From Pogostemon cablin (Eukaryota > Streptophyta > Magnoliopsida > Lamiales > Lamiaceae), in the NCBI GenBank assembly GCA_023678885.1, contig CM042997.1:24248064-24312063 (forward strand): 64,000 bases of DNA. The letters are read 5' to 3'. The position numbers and the translations under genes were made by a program. Below the pieces are notes generated by a model. The model ran no database searches. It was not told the origin of the DNA and saw only the letters and a program-made list of their open reading frames with translations. Of this stretch, positions 1-11,785 are shown piece after piece (positions within the stretch are counted from its first letter, which is position 1; the number at the start of each line of letters is the position of its first letter).

Positions 1-104
1 TTTTTCTTTTTAGTAGATTTAGTATACGAATTAATTCATATCTTTTCATGGGCTCATATACAACACTAGTATAATCATCCACTATACGTTAATTAAATAT
101 AATA

Positions 105-331
105 CTCCTTTTGTCTGCCCACAAGGGTATCATTTATTTTTTATACGTGAATTAAAGAGTATTACTTATTTAATGTGTAGTGAGTAGTTGTATTAGAGGG
201 GTATGTGAGACTCTTATTTTAGTTGTAGTGGTGATGTGTGTGGATCTCACATGTTTAAATAATAAAATGAGTCCCTATAGGGCGAATGCCAAAAACGGCA
301 GAATGAGACTTTTGCTGACGGACGGAGGGAG
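105..331. mobile_element. Stowaway-like MITE, decayed
   Basis: Terminal inverted repeats ctccttttgtctgcc and gacggacggagggag are flanked by TA on both sides, the Tc1/mariner-type target duplication. The same element lies at the same place in copy B (46887-47071), there with an internal deletion, so it was present before the block duplicated. It has no coding capacity. Confidence 0.7.
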
Positions 332-852
332 TATCTCTCAACCCACGTACAACTCATTACAATATTATATCCTTTAATTAATGTGTAAATGTAAACACAT
401 ATCTTGTGGTAAGACGAAGGGAGTGCCTTTTGCTTTTATTGACAAAGACTTATGTGGCATTATTTCACAGAAGTTATTCCAATAGGCAGGTAAAAAATAA
501 TAATTTTTATAATAAAAAATGATATCTAATAATTAATTAAATGTGCTAACGGTATTATAAATTATTACTTGAACAATTTATAGTATAAATAAAAAGTAAT
601 ATTAATATTTAAATAAAAAAATAATAACTATTTAAAAAACATAAAATTGTGTCACGTGTTCCTTATAATTGAATATAGATCCTAATATTATATAATAATA
701 AAAAAGTATGTTTATAAAAATCTAAATTACGCCTAACTTATTTAATTTAATATCCTATAGATTTTCAATTTTTTATTTTATTTCATAGTCGCTATCACAA
801 AAAATTACAAATAAAGTTGTATCAAGATTATTACCGTTACCATACGTACATA
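332..852. other. AT-rich duplicated intergenic stretch
   Basis: No reading frame or RNA gene is supported here. The sequence is very AT-rich and aligns almost end to end with 47072-47592 of copy B, with scattered substitutions and small indels. It is the left flank of the hAT-like MITE. Confidence 0.7.
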
Positions 853-1139
853 TAGAGCTGTAAAAATTAATTTTGTTGAGTTGGGTTGAATTATAACCCT
901 CATTTTGCGGGTTTGAATATGACGGATCTATATGGGTTTTGGCCTGTTGGTGAGGCGGGCTTATATGGGTGGGGGCAAGTTGGCCCACGTGGTTGTTTTC
1001 ACATTTATTTATGTAAAATTTACAAAATAAAATAAAAATAAAATAAACATATCAAAATAAAATATCGAGATGAACTAATTGACAATCACTATAAATTTTT
1101 GTATAAAAACCAATTATTTTTTAAATTAAATGTAGTGGG

Positions 1140-1394
1140 TGTTAGGCGGATAGGGTCGTCATCGTCGTCCGTGTACGTCGTCTACGCCGGAGAAGGTGGT
1201 CGAGGGAAGAACTCCACAGTGCTCAGATTCCCGTTGAACTCACAAAAGAATTCAAATCCACGTTCTACCCGAGAGGGTCACAAATGGGGAGATCAAATAG
1301 GCCACAAGTGTAAGGCTATGGGCCAAGACAAACTTGGCCCAATACTTTGAGAAAGAAGACCGGCATTTGGGCCAAAAGCCCAACGGGCCCAACA
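1140..1394 (-). repeat. Copia-1 3' LTR
   Basis: This 255-bp LTR begins TG and ends CA, and appears identical to 13253-13507. It follows a purine-rich tract when read on the minus strand. The short U3-R-U5 and the TGTTGGGCC start are typical of plant Copia elements. Confidence 0.95.
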
Positions 1395-1684
1395 AATCTC
1401 CACCTTGGCCCAAATCATCTACCCTTGTGTATAACTAAATGGGAATTCATCATTGCACTTTTCCCGGACACCTGCAAAACGAAAAGACACAAAGTCAAAT
1501 GCAAGATCCAGAAATTTGACACAAAAGTCAAGGTATCACAAAAGATACACAAATCTAAGCCGACGCAAAGATCACGGACACATAGTCACAAAATGTTTAA
1601 AATATCCCAAGGACAAAATAAACGGAGCACACAAGCTCAAGAGTGGACACAACATCCACGGAAAGGAACTGCATACAACATGCT
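1395..1684 (-). other. Copia-1 polypurine tract and 3' untranslated region
   Basis: Immediately inside the 3' LTR, the minus strand reads ggccaaggtggagattt (1395-1411). This is the usual Copia polypurine tract that primes plus-strand DNA synthesis. The rest, to the stop of the pol frame at 1685, is non-coding; short plus-strand frames here are antisense shadows. Confidence 0.75.
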
Positions 1685-3314
1685 TCAATCAAGAGAGTCG
1701 AAATTTAAAGTCCTCATGCAAGACCTAAATTTTTCAACAGATAAGCATTTAGTACCCATATCAGCAGGATTAAACTCAGATGCAATCTTTTCCAGGTTAA
1801 CAATACCTTTTTCCACAATATCACGAATGAAATGATACCTAACATCTATATGCTTGGTTCTATCATGGAAAACAGGATTTTTACACAACTGAATCGCAGA
1901 CATACTATCAGAAAACACAGTGGCACATTTGTCAAGAAAACCTATTTCATTCAGAAGGCCTTGTAGCCAAATAGCTTCCTTTAAAGCATCAGTAATAGCC
2001 ACGTATTCAGATTCAGTTGTAGATAAAGCAACCACATGCTGTAACTGAGACTTCCAACTTATGCAAGAGCCACATAAAGTAAACACATAAGAAGTTGTAG
2101 ACTTCCTATTATCCTTATCATTTGAATAATTGGAATCAACATAGCCAACAAGGCTCACACCATTTGCAGATTTGGAAAAGCGTAAACTTACCTCCATGGA
2201 GCCCTTGAGGTATCTCAAGAGCCATTTCAAAGCCTCCCAATGAGGCGCACCTGGATTAGCCATATACCTACTCAAGCAACTAACAGAATATGCAATATCT
2301 GGTCTAGTGCTAACCATAAGATACATAACAGACCCAATGGCATTGGAATAAGGAACCTTTTCCATTTCAGCAATTTCAGAATCAGTCTTTGGAGACTGAT
2401 CCTTACTTAACACAAAGTGAGCAGCAAGAGGCACATTCACAGTTTTAGCATGCATCATAGAGAATTTACTCAAAATCTTTTCAACATATGAAATCTGATT
2501 AAGCAAGAGAACATGGTTCTTCCTATCTCTATCAATGTTCATTCCAAGAATCCTTTTAGCATCTCCAAGATTTTTCATATCAAAATTATCACATAGACTC
2601 TTTTGAACAAGCTCAACATACTCAAGATCAGGGCTAACAATTAGCATATCATCCACATATATGAGCAGAAAAACAGGAACAGAAGTATCAATCTTGAAGT
2701 AAAGACAATTATCATGCAAGCTTCTCTTAAACTTCAACGATGTCATGCATTGATCAAACTTCTTATTCCACTGTCTAGGAGATTGTTTCAAGCCATACAA
2801 GGATTTCTTCAAATAACATACATGATCAGGATTTTTGGGGTCCACAAAACCCTCAGGTTGTTTCATGAAAATCTTTTTGTCCAAATCACCATTAAGAAAA
2901 GCCGTTTTTACATCCATTTGCTTCAATTCCCAATCAAAGTGAGCAACTAATGCAAGCATTATACGAATCGTGGTGAATTTAACAACAGGAGCAAAGATTT
3001 CATTATAATCAACCCCTTCCTTTTGAGTAAAACCTTTTGCTACCAATCTAGCTTTAAATCTAACATTTTCAGGCTCATGTTTCACTTTGAAAAGCCACTT
3101 GCAATCAACAACAGAGCAATGAGCAGGTTTTGGAACCAGAGTCCAAGTATGATTAACATGCAACGATTTCATTTCATCTTTCATAGCATTTAACCATTTC
3201 ACAGAATCGTCAGATTTTAAAGCTTCTTGATAGGTCTTAGGTTCATTATCAACACTTTCAAACGCATTACAAGCATGAGTATCAATATGAAAATCATCAT
3301 ACCTAGCAGGTGGC
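1685..3314 (-). CDS. Copia-1 gag-pol, C-terminal part: reverse transcriptase and RNase H
   Basis: This is the downstream part of the Copia-1 polyprotein, which makes cDNA inside the element's virus-like particle. The open frame actually starts at 3349, but its first dozen residues come from the inserted LTR. Visible landmarks, numbered from there, are the RT entry motif RLVAKGFTQ (about 101-109), the YVDD active site (231-234), ALYGLKQ-type SLYGLKQ (183-189), TRPDI (348-352), and RNase H with GYVDSN (D405), TESEY (445-449) and FSDSMSAI (D481). It has no internal stop. The reading frame connects in phase with 9418-11785 across the Athila-like insertion: the two parts total 3,993 nt, or 1,330 codons plus a stop. 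The polyprotein was therefore intact until it was split. Confidence 0.9.
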
Positions 3315-4860
3315 TGATCATCGCTATTTTCACCTAGATTTTGTGTCATTTTGTGTGTGTTTTCGTCTTTTTATTTCGTATTTTTTGTATCTTTTTGTAT
3401 TGTATTTTGGAATTGATGATGATGATTTTCATGTCTTTGAATAGGTGATTATGAGGATAAATGGTGATAAAAAGCATGAAGAAAGGAGAAAGTTGAAGAA
3501 AATGAAGAATTAGTCAAAATGCATAAAAACACGCTCGTGTTTTTATGCAGTGCCCGTGTTTTTCTGCAGGTGCAAAAAACTTACAGAAAGCTGAAAAATT
3601 GCAAGAAAACACGGGCAGATGCAGGAAAACACGCCCGTGTTTTCTTGCACTTGGCCTAAAATCGCGTTTTACACCTTTGTGCGATTTCCAAGTGTGTAGA
3701 GGGGGTATAAATACCCCCAATATCACCACTTGAAGGCAGATTTTCGAGGTTGGGAGTTGCCACACACACATCACACACATTTTTCTTCATTTTTCACCAT
3801 CTTCTCCATCCATTCTTCATCCATCCATCTACACTTAATCCTCTCCATCAAATCCACCATCCAAGTGATCAAGGAAGCAAGGGGGAGTGAAGATTACAAG
3901 AAGAAGAAGAAGAAGAAGAAACTCCATTGAAGGACTTCAAAGGGGGAATCTAATTCTAATTTTTGTGAACTTCTTTATAGTTTTGTCATGGGATTTGTAG
4001 ATACAATGGTCTATGTTGTTTTCTCTATGACTATGATAGGCTAATCTCCTTTGTGAGATTAGCTCCATGATTGGTGTTGGATAATTTAGTTTTTATGCAA
4101 ATTGATTTTAATCTTGAATGGGCTTTGTGTTATTTCTATCATTGATTGTCAATTGCTTGATGTATATGATTGATTTGTGTGATTAATTGTTATGGGCATG
4201 TGATTAGGTTGGTAAATCAATTACATGTTTAGGATAGTTCATTGAATCATTTCATCATACACTTCATGTGCATTAATTTAGAATGAGATAGGTATATCCT
4301 TCTAAATTTGGGAACCCTTTGATAGAACATTTGATTAGCTTAATCGAGAGATTAGTTGATTAGATGAGGAGACCCAAGCTATTAGTGAATTCATAGTACC
4401 TTAAAAGGGAATATTGCCTATGATTTAGTACCTAATTAGGGAACTCGTAGAGTAATTAGTACCTAGTAGGAGGTGTTCGCTATGGTATCGATCTTAAGTG
4501 CTTTTGGGAGCCTTATTGAGGGCCTACATCCTATCCATCTTGGTAGAGAGTTTAGGTGGAATTAGTGATCGCTCCTATGCTATGTCCATGATAGATTATA
4601 ATCAATTGCATGATTACTTTGTTATCCATGTCATGATTGTTGCTAATCTCATCCTTGCATCATTTGGAACCTCTTTTATCTTTGCTTTTATCTTATTTCT
4701 TGCATTAGTTTAAGTGCATTCATTTGCACGCTTATCCTCCGTCCCTTTCCATCGTCCTTATAAAATCACGATAAACTTGAGATCGCTTAAACTCTAGTAC
4801 CTTCCTCCCTGTGGTTCGATAAATTCTTTAATTGGTCATCCCGACTATAACGACCAATCA
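3315..4860 (+). repeat. Athila-like-1 5' LTR
   Basis: This 1,546-bp LTR matches 7872-9417 without a difference I can see. It contains clustered GC palindromes (for example acacgcccgtgt near 3630-3645), a TATA box inside an inverted repeat (3701-3718), a purine-rich aagaagaagaag run near 3900, and an A/T-rich R-U5 that ends cgactataacgaccaatca. The short frames in it (for example at 4498-4713, repeated at 9055-9270) are not genes. Confidence 0.93.
3701..3718 (+). promoter_or_regulatory. LTR core promoter: TATA box in an inverted repeat
   Basis: The sequence gggggtataaataccccc has 8-bp arms (gggggtat / ataccccc) around a TATAAATA box. The same arrangement occurs at 8258-8275, in the second Athila-like element (22583-22600 and 28280-28297, minus strand) and, with shorter arms, in the solo LTR at 31045-31058. 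Conservation between LTRs that are otherwise unalike supports it as the U3 promoter. Confidence 0.7.
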
Positions 4861-4862
4861 AA

Positions 4863-4880
4863 TGGCGCCGTTGCCGGGGA
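4863..4880 (+). other. Primer-binding site, tRNA-Asp type
   Basis: TGGCGCCGTTGCCGGGGA is complementary to the 3' end of plant tRNA-Asp(GTC) including CCA. It lies two bases after the 5' LTR and primes minus-strand synthesis. The same site occurs at 27091-27109 (minus strand) in Athila-like-2. Confidence 0.85.
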
Positions 4881-5049
4881 GGTAACGGTTGCTAGTAGTT
4901 TAATGAAGGATTGTTTAGAGTGGTCTTAATAAGGACATTTATTTTTATTTTTGCATCTTATATTTGCTTTAGAAAATTTTGTTCTAATTTTTCTTTCTCT
5001 TATAGGTGCATACCTTGAGAAGGAAGAAGAAAAAGAACAAGCAAAAAAG

Positions 5050-6225
5050 ATGAGCTACATGGATATTATTCGAGATATGGTGAATAGAAGTGCTCATCCC
5101 ACTATGAACACACAAGGAAAATTTCAAGGATTTCAAATGCCATATTGTGATGTTAATTTGCAACCGGATTATGGAGCACAAGTTCCGAATATGCAATTCC
5201 AACAACAAAGTTATGAGAATTTTGGAGCTCCTCATCAAATGTGTCAACAAGTATACCCTCAAGGTGTGGAAGATGTTTTTGAAGGAAATTTTTCTCGACA
5301 TCAAGAAGGAAATCAACCACAACTATGGGGAGATTTTCAAGACTCCAACACCTCCTATTCCACCCAAAATGACCACATAGCGATGCTTGGAGATAAGTTG
5401 TTTGAAATGGTTATGGATCGCTTAGAAGAGGGGAGGAAGTCTAATCAAGCGTGGATTGATAGAATTGGAAACTTGTGTGAAATGATGACGAATACGATGA
5501 TAGCATTCAATGCTAAGTTGAATTCATTGGAGCACCAAGTAAGTCAAATCGTGTCCACCGTGGAAAGACTTCAAGAAGAGAACAACAAGCCTTCTACCTC
5601 CAGAACAAAGAATGAATGCATGGTCGTGAAGAATAGAAAAGAGACTAGTTTGGGGGTCGATGAGGTTATGAAGGAAAAGAGAGAAAGAGTGCCTAAGTGG
5701 GTGAAAGCCAAAGAATTGAAAGAAGAGTTGAAGGGGGAATTCGATAGATTTGTCGAATCTCTTGAAGTGATGGTTGAGAAAGTAAAACATCAAAATCGAG
5801 AAGAGATTCATGCCCTTACGGAAAAAATGAAGCCTCTGGAAACTAAGATCATGAATTCTACTCCCCACAAGCCAAAACCCTCTCATTCTATTGAAATTTC
5901 AAATTCTCTTAAGAACTTTCATGATTTTATTGATAAAAATTTGTTTGGTGATTGTAGGAAAAAGGTTGCAAGAGGGCATCCACACTTGTCAATGCCCAAA
6001 TTCTTACCGGGGGATGTGGTTGAAGTTCAAAATTCACATAAAGCCCCATGGAAAAAGTGGAACAAGTGGAAAGGGCCATTCCTTGTGAAGAACGCCTTCG
6101 GAGAACAATTGCTTGAGTTATTTAACAAGAAGGGAAATGTTCTTGTGGTTGAACGGGAGAGCACAAGGCACTACTTCAAGAAGAAACCTATGATAGTGCC
6201 TAAGGACTATTCAAGACCACCATGA
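5050..6225 (+). CDS. Athila-like-1 protein: gag-like with an integrase-tail-like C terminus
   Basis: From the first ATG of the frame (5050) this encodes 391 residues; an in-frame stretch upstream has no ATG. The N-terminal part is Gln/Asn/Pro-rich (VPNMQFQQQSYEN). Then comes a charged, probably coiled-coil part (about 110-280; LEHQVSQIVSTVERLQEE), as in Athila-type gag proteins. Residues about 311-391 instead resemble the end of a gypsy integrase: PGDVVEV, KWKGPF (340-344), LELFNKKGN, HYF. Nothing between resembles protease, RT, RNase H or the integrase catalytic core, and no zinc knuckle is present. The simplest reading is an internal deletion that fused gag to the last module of pol. The frame is open and the element is young, so the protein may be made; its function is unknown. 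Confidence 0.7.
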   Translation: MSYMDIIRDMVNRSAHPTMNTQGKFQGFQMPYCDVNLQPDYGAQVPNMQFQQQSYENFGAPHQMCQQVYPQGVEDVFEGNFSRHQEGNQPQLWGDFQDSNTSYSTQNDHIAMLGDKLFEMVMDRLEEGRKSNQAWIDRIGNLCEMMTNTMIAFNAKLNSLEHQVSQIVSTVERLQEENNKPSTSRTKNECMVVKNRKETSLGVDEVMKEKRERVPKWVKAKELKEELKGEFDRFVESLEVMVEKVKHQNREEIHALTEKMKPLETKIMNSTPHKPKPSHSIEISNSLKNFHDFIDKNLFGDCRKKVARGHPHLSMPKFLPGDVVEVQNSHKAPWKKWNKWKGPFLVKNAFGEQLLELFNKKGNVLVVERESTRHYFKKKPMIVPKDYSRPP

Positions 6226-7852
6226 GCTAAAGACTATCGTCCGGCTTGAAGACGTTAAACTTAGCGCTAGATGGGAGGCAACCCATCATTATCTTTAATG
6301 CTTTATTTAGTGCTTTAAATAAGGATGATGGATTTGATTTTTGGTGTTTTGGTTTGATTTTTTTTTGTGATTGTTGGTGTTTTGTGTAGAAATTATGTTG
6401 TGCTTGGTGTGGATGTGGAGTATATTGGATCACGAGAAGAGCTACGAGGGATGCGTCAAAGGGAGTACCTATTATTTGGCTCAAACTTAATTCTAGCCTT
6501 AGCTAAAAAAATAAGTTTGGGGGGTTGAATTATTATGCTCTCGTAGTTCTCATTTTATGAACATTTGCACCGGCGCACATAGTTTCCTTGTATCTTATGT
6601 CTTTTGTCTTGTGTTTTTATATTTTTGTGATGTTCTTATTTTCTTGTGTTGTGAGTCATTTTCTTGAATATGAGTGATGATGTATTGTTTGTGATAAGTG
6701 ATGGCGAATTATGTTAAGGATCTCTACTAGTTAAAATTGTGACATATTCTATTTAACTTGTTTAATTTTGAGATAGATTGAGGTGTAATAAGTTCCTCAT
6801 GGTCCGAGCAAAAGCTTGTGAGCATTTGAGCCTCAACCGTGCAGGCATGGTTGTTTTCTTCATGAGTGAATTGATTGATCCTTGATAAGCTAGAACTTGC
6901 TAGTGGACTACGGGAATGAACCCGATTGGTGGAGGTTAGTGATATGATTTTAGGCCATCCTTGTACTTTAAAGTCATTGCCATATATTTCCTTACCTTAT
7001 ACATCATCCCTAGTTAGCCACTTTGAGCCTTTAAGCTTATTTCTTGTGAACTAAGCACATTACAAGCCATGATTACCCACTTAAGCCTTATATATACCTT
7101 TTGTGTGGGTGATTGAGGAGATGGTGGTCTACACGGTTTGATGTGAGAATTGTGCAAGAGAAAGAGGAAAATGGTAAACACGCAAGAAAAGGATGAAAAG
7201 AGCTCAAGCAAATATACATGCTACTTCAAAGCAAGAAAAAGGAGCAAAATCAACAACAATATGCTCATGCAAGCAAAAAGTCAAAAGGATGAAAGCATGA
7301 AATCAAAAGAAGCTCAAGAAACACAAGGAATGATAATGATAAGTGCTTATGTTTAGAAAAGAAAAGAAAGGAAGATAGAAATGTGAAGAAGTTGAAGAAG
7401 TTGATCATCTCTTCGATTACTTACACTCGATGAGTCACTCTTACCCAAATTCTCCCTACCTTTACCAAAAAGCATACCATTACATCCAAACATAAAGTCC
7501 TATTTGATCACTAATTGAAGCTATGGTGGTTTGTGAATGTAGTCCACGAGTAAGCCTATGGCGCATCGGGCCAATCAATTGATGAGTGTTGATTTACCTT
7601 ATGTTGATAGAGTGTTGAGTGCATTTTGATATCCGATGTGAGGCTTGGATCGGAAGGGACTATATTACTCTTTAATCTCTTTGAATTAAACTTGTTAATT
7701 TTTCATGTTATGAGTTTAATGTTATAGGGTGACTTGATATGATTTGTAGTCCTTATTGCTTATGATATGTTATTGCTTATGTTCGTTAGGTCTTTTTCTA
7801 GGTGAAAATTTCTCCTCTTGTTTTATCATTTTCGTTGCTCGGGGACGAGCAA
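6226..7852 (+). other. Athila-like-1 non-coding 3' internal region
   Basis: No convincing gene lies between the stop at 6225 and the polypurine tract. Parts (about 6240-6300 and 6780-7870) match the reverse complement of 23000-25250 in Athila-like-2, so this stretch is shared by both non-autonomous elements although their coding parts differ. Conservation suggests cis-acting sequence, but no specific signal is visible. Confidence 0.6.
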
Positions 7853-7870
7853 CACTTTAAGTTTGGGGGG
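7853..7870 (+). other. Athila-like-1 polypurine tract
   Basis: The tract aagtttgggggg ends one base before the 3' LTR. The same tract precedes the 3' LTR of Athila-like-2 (minus strand, about 22989-23003). Confidence 0.75.
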
Positions 7871-7871
7871 T

Positions 7872-9417
7872 TGATCATCGCTATTTTCACCTAGATTTTG
7901 TGTCATTTTGTGTGTGTTTTCGTCTTTTTATTTCGTATTTTTTGTATCTTTTTGTATTGTATTTTGGAATTGATGATGATGATTTTCATGTCTTTGAATA
8001 GGTGATTATGAGGATAAATGGTGATAAAAAGCATGAAGAAAGGAGAAAGTTGAAGAAAATGAAGAATTAGTCAAAATGCATAAAAACACGCTCGTGTTTT
8101 TATGCAGTGCCCGTGTTTTTCTGCAGGTGCAAAAAACTTACAGAAAGCTGAAAAATTGCAAGAAAACACGGGCAGATGCAGGAAAACACGCCCGTGTTTT
8201 CTTGCACTTGGCCTAAAATCGCGTTTTACACCTTTGTGCGATTTCCAAGTGTGTAGAGGGGGTATAAATACCCCCAATATCACCACTTGAAGGCAGATTT
8301 TCGAGGTTGGGAGTTGCCACACACACATCACACACATTTTTCTTCATTTTTCACCATCTTCTCCATCCATTCTTCATCCATCCATCTACACTTAATCCTC
8401 TCCATCAAATCCACCATCCAAGTGATCAAGGAAGCAAGGGGGAGTGAAGATTACAAGAAGAAGAAGAAGAAGAAGAAACTCCATTGAAGGACTTCAAAGG
8501 GGGAATCTAATTCTAATTTTTGTGAACTTCTTTATAGTTTTGTCATGGGATTTGTAGATACAATGGTCTATGTTGTTTTCTCTATGACTATGATAGGCTA
8601 ATCTCCTTTGTGAGATTAGCTCCATGATTGGTGTTGGATAATTTAGTTTTTATGCAAATTGATTTTAATCTTGAATGGGCTTTGTGTTATTTCTATCATT
8701 GATTGTCAATTGCTTGATGTATATGATTGATTTGTGTGATTAATTGTTATGGGCATGTGATTAGGTTGGTAAATCAATTACATGTTTAGGATAGTTCATT
8801 GAATCATTTCATCATACACTTCATGTGCATTAATTTAGAATGAGATAGGTATATCCTTCTAAATTTGGGAACCCTTTGATAGAACATTTGATTAGCTTAA
8901 TCGAGAGATTAGTTGATTAGATGAGGAGACCCAAGCTATTAGTGAATTCATAGTACCTTAAAAGGGAATATTGCCTATGATTTAGTACCTAATTAGGGAA
9001 CTCGTAGAGTAATTAGTACCTAGTAGGAGGTGTTCGCTATGGTATCGATCTTAAGTGCTTTTGGGAGCCTTATTGAGGGCCTACATCCTATCCATCTTGG
9101 TAGAGAGTTTAGGTGGAATTAGTGATCGCTCCTATGCTATGTCCATGATAGATTATAATCAATTGCATGATTACTTTGTTATCCATGTCATGATTGTTGC
9201 TAATCTCATCCTTGCATCATTTGGAACCTCTTTTATCTTTGCTTTTATCTTATTTCTTGCATTAGTTTAAGTGCATTCATTTGCACGCTTATCCTCCGTC
9301 CCTTTCCATCGTCCTTATAAAATCACGATAAACTTGAGATCGCTTAAACTCTAGTACCTTCCTCCCTGTGGTTCGATAAATTCTTTAATTGGTCATCCCG
9401 ACTATAACGACCAATCA
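7872..9417 (+). repeat. Athila-like-1 3' LTR
   Basis: This matches 3315-4860 in length and, as far as I can see, in sequence. It is followed by the target duplication GTGGC (9418-9422) and then by Copia-1 sequence. Confidence 0.93.
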
Positions 9418-11785
9418 GTGGCCTAATATTCCTTCTAGGTCTATCCCTAGTCAACACATAGTCATCATCTTCAGGAATATCATGCACATTTTCATCATTG
9501 ATAACAGGTTCATTGGCAACAAGTTCTTGATCAACAACAGTGTCAGGCAAGTTTTCAACATCAGATAACACAGGAGACAACTCCACCTCACTCGAAGAGG
9601 CGGTAGGATCATGTAAAGGCACAACATCAGGCAAAGGAGCAGATAAGCAAGGAAATTCAGATTCATTAAAGATCACATCCCTACTAATCACGATTTTGAA
9701 ACCAGGTTCAGAGATATCCCACAGCCTATAACCTTTAACACCCTCAGGATAACCAAGAAAAACACATTTTCTACTCCTAGGATCCAATTTGTCATGTTTC
9801 TGACGCACAAACGCAGCACAGCCAAATACACGTAGCACAGAATAATCAATACTTTTACCAAAGAACACATAGTCAGGGCACTTACCCTTCAAAGGCACAG
9901 AGGGGGATTTGTTTATTAAAAATGCTGCGGTAATAAGCGCCTCACCCCAAAACTTTTTAGAAAGTCCAGAAGACACCAACATGCTCCTCACCCTTTCTAA
10001 CAAAGTCCTATTCATCCTCTCAGCAACCCCATTCTGTTGGGGAGTGTAAGGAGCAGACTTGTGTCTCACAATTCCAGATTTGACACATAAATCATCCATG
10101 GCATTATTGCAAAATTCCAATCCATTATCAGTTCTAAGATACTTAATCTTTTTACCCATTTGATTTTCAATCAAAGTTTTCCAATTTTTGAACTTTTCAA
10201 AAACATCAGATTTGTTTTTAAGCAAAATTACCCACACTTTTCTTGAAAAATCATCAATAATGGACAGAAAATACACATTGCCACCTTGAGTTGGCTCACT
10301 AGAAGGCCCCCACACATCAGCATGCAGGTACTCAAGTATATCACTACACGAAGAAGTCTTAGGGTATGGGGAAACAGGAAATTTCACCTTCGCATGTTTG
10401 CCTTGCACACAAGAATCACAGAAAGGAATGCATGTCAGCTTATCATTACCAAAAGAACCAGCTTTATGCAATATTTCAAGACCTTTTCCACTCATGTGAC
10501 CTAACCTACCATGCCAAATATTTGTTTTATCTTCTTTAACCGCGTTAGCAGACATATCAACAGATTTAGCACAACAAACATACAGGTTATTCCTCTTTTC
10601 AGCATTAAAGATGGGCACAGAACCCTTTACAATGGACATGCAACCCTTTCCCCACCTACCCTCAAGCCCCTCATCTTCAAGTGCAGCACAGGAAATCAAA
10701 TTGTTACACAAATCAGGCACATGTCGCACGTTTTTCAAAGTGAACACAGAATCATCTTCAAAACGCAAGCAAATGTCACCCACACCAAGCACATCACATC
10801 TTCTTTCATTAGCCATAGACACAGATCCATGAGAAACAATTTTATATGAAGAGAAAAGATGTTTAAAAGGTGTCATATGAAATGTGCAACCGGAATCCAC
10901 AAGCCATTCACTATCACACAGAGATGGATGCACAGAGTTCACACAATTATCAGAAATAGCAAACACATCACCATAATTCACAGATTCAGAGGCAACATTA
11001 GCATGATCATTAGAATTATTCCTCTTAGGATGAGGACACTTGTTTACAAAATGTCCCCTTTCATGGCAATTAAAGCATTTCTTCTTTTTCTTGTCCCCAT
11101 TCTGATTATTCTGGGATTTCACATCAGAATTTTTGTCCTTGTTCTTATTGTTGTTCTTGTTCTTGTTACGATTGTTAGGTTTCCCCTTAACATGCATAAC
11201 CTCCCCAGAATTCTTAACACCCCTATTTTGTTTTAAATCATGCTCTTTGCTTTTTAAGGCATTCACCACAATATCAAGAGTAACGTCATCACGACCATAC
11301 TTTATAGCAGACTTGACATCATTGTAAGAATCAGGTATAGCATTTAAAAGCACAATAGGAGTGTATTCATCAATATGCTTGTCACCAGTTAGCTTAATAT
11401 CTTGAATCAATTTTGTGAACACATCCAAATTTTCTTCAACATCTTTGTTTAAATCAAGTTTAAAACGAAAGAATTTTTCCAGAAGAAACATTTTACTAGG
11501 CAAAGATGTTTCAGTGTACAGCTTATCCAACGTTTCCCACAAAACTTTTGCGGACTCATGCACACCAACTTTTCTAAGCACAGGATCAGAAAGATTCAAG
11601 ATAATCGCAGATAAAGCAAGCTCATTCATCTCAGTCTTTTTAGCAGGTGTATCATCCTTGTCATACGAGTGATCTACAGCTTTGAATACCCTTTGTTGAA
11701 TAAGTATGCACTTCATTTTCTGTTTCCAGATACTGAAGTCTCGCTTACCATCAAACGGTGCTTGTCCAAACGAAGACGAAGCCAT
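9418..11785 (-). CDS. Copia-1 gag-pol, N-terminal part: gag, protease, integrase
   Basis: The frame starts at ATG 11785 (MASSSFGQAPFDGKRDF, a common Copia gag start) and is open to the Athila-like insertion; the last 25 or so residues of the open frame (to 9344) belong to the inserted LTR. Landmarks are a gag domain (1-200), an Asn/Lys-rich linker, a CCHC zinc knuckle (CFNCHERGHFVNKC, 237-250), the protease WLVDSG (D297), the GAG-pre-integrase HH-CC (about 425-459) and the integrase core with D490 (HADVWGP), D553 (RTDNG) and E589 (NGVAER). All catalytic residues are present. It joins in phase with 1685-3309. Confidence 0.92.

Larger units (their letters stand above)
3315..9417 (+). mobile_element. 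Athila-like-1: non-autonomous Ty3/gypsy-type LTR element nested in Copia-1
   Basis: Two 1,546-bp LTRs (TGATCATCGC...CGACCAATCA) that look identical enclose about 3 kb. The target duplication GTGGC is at 3310-3314 and 9418-9422, and removing the element restores the Copia-1 frame. The primer-binding site TGGCGCCGTTGCCGGGG follows the 5' LTR by two bases and matches plant tRNA-Asp, as in Athila-type elements. A purine tract ending tttgggggg precedes the 3' LTR. The internal region has one gag-like/integrase-tail frame only: no protease, reverse transcriptase, RNase H or integrase core. It must have been mobilised by another element's enzymes, and recently. Confidence 0.93.

Noticed and set aside
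3514..3780. 88-codon frame in the LTR, with relatives at 8071, 22425 and 28122
   Set aside because: It follows from GC palindromes in the U3 promoter region and overlaps frames on the other strand. It is not a gene.
4498..4713. 71-codon frame with hydrophobic end, repeated at 9055-9270
   Set aside because: It lies within the R-U5 part of the Athila-like-1 LTR; the duplicate exists only because the LTR is duplicated.
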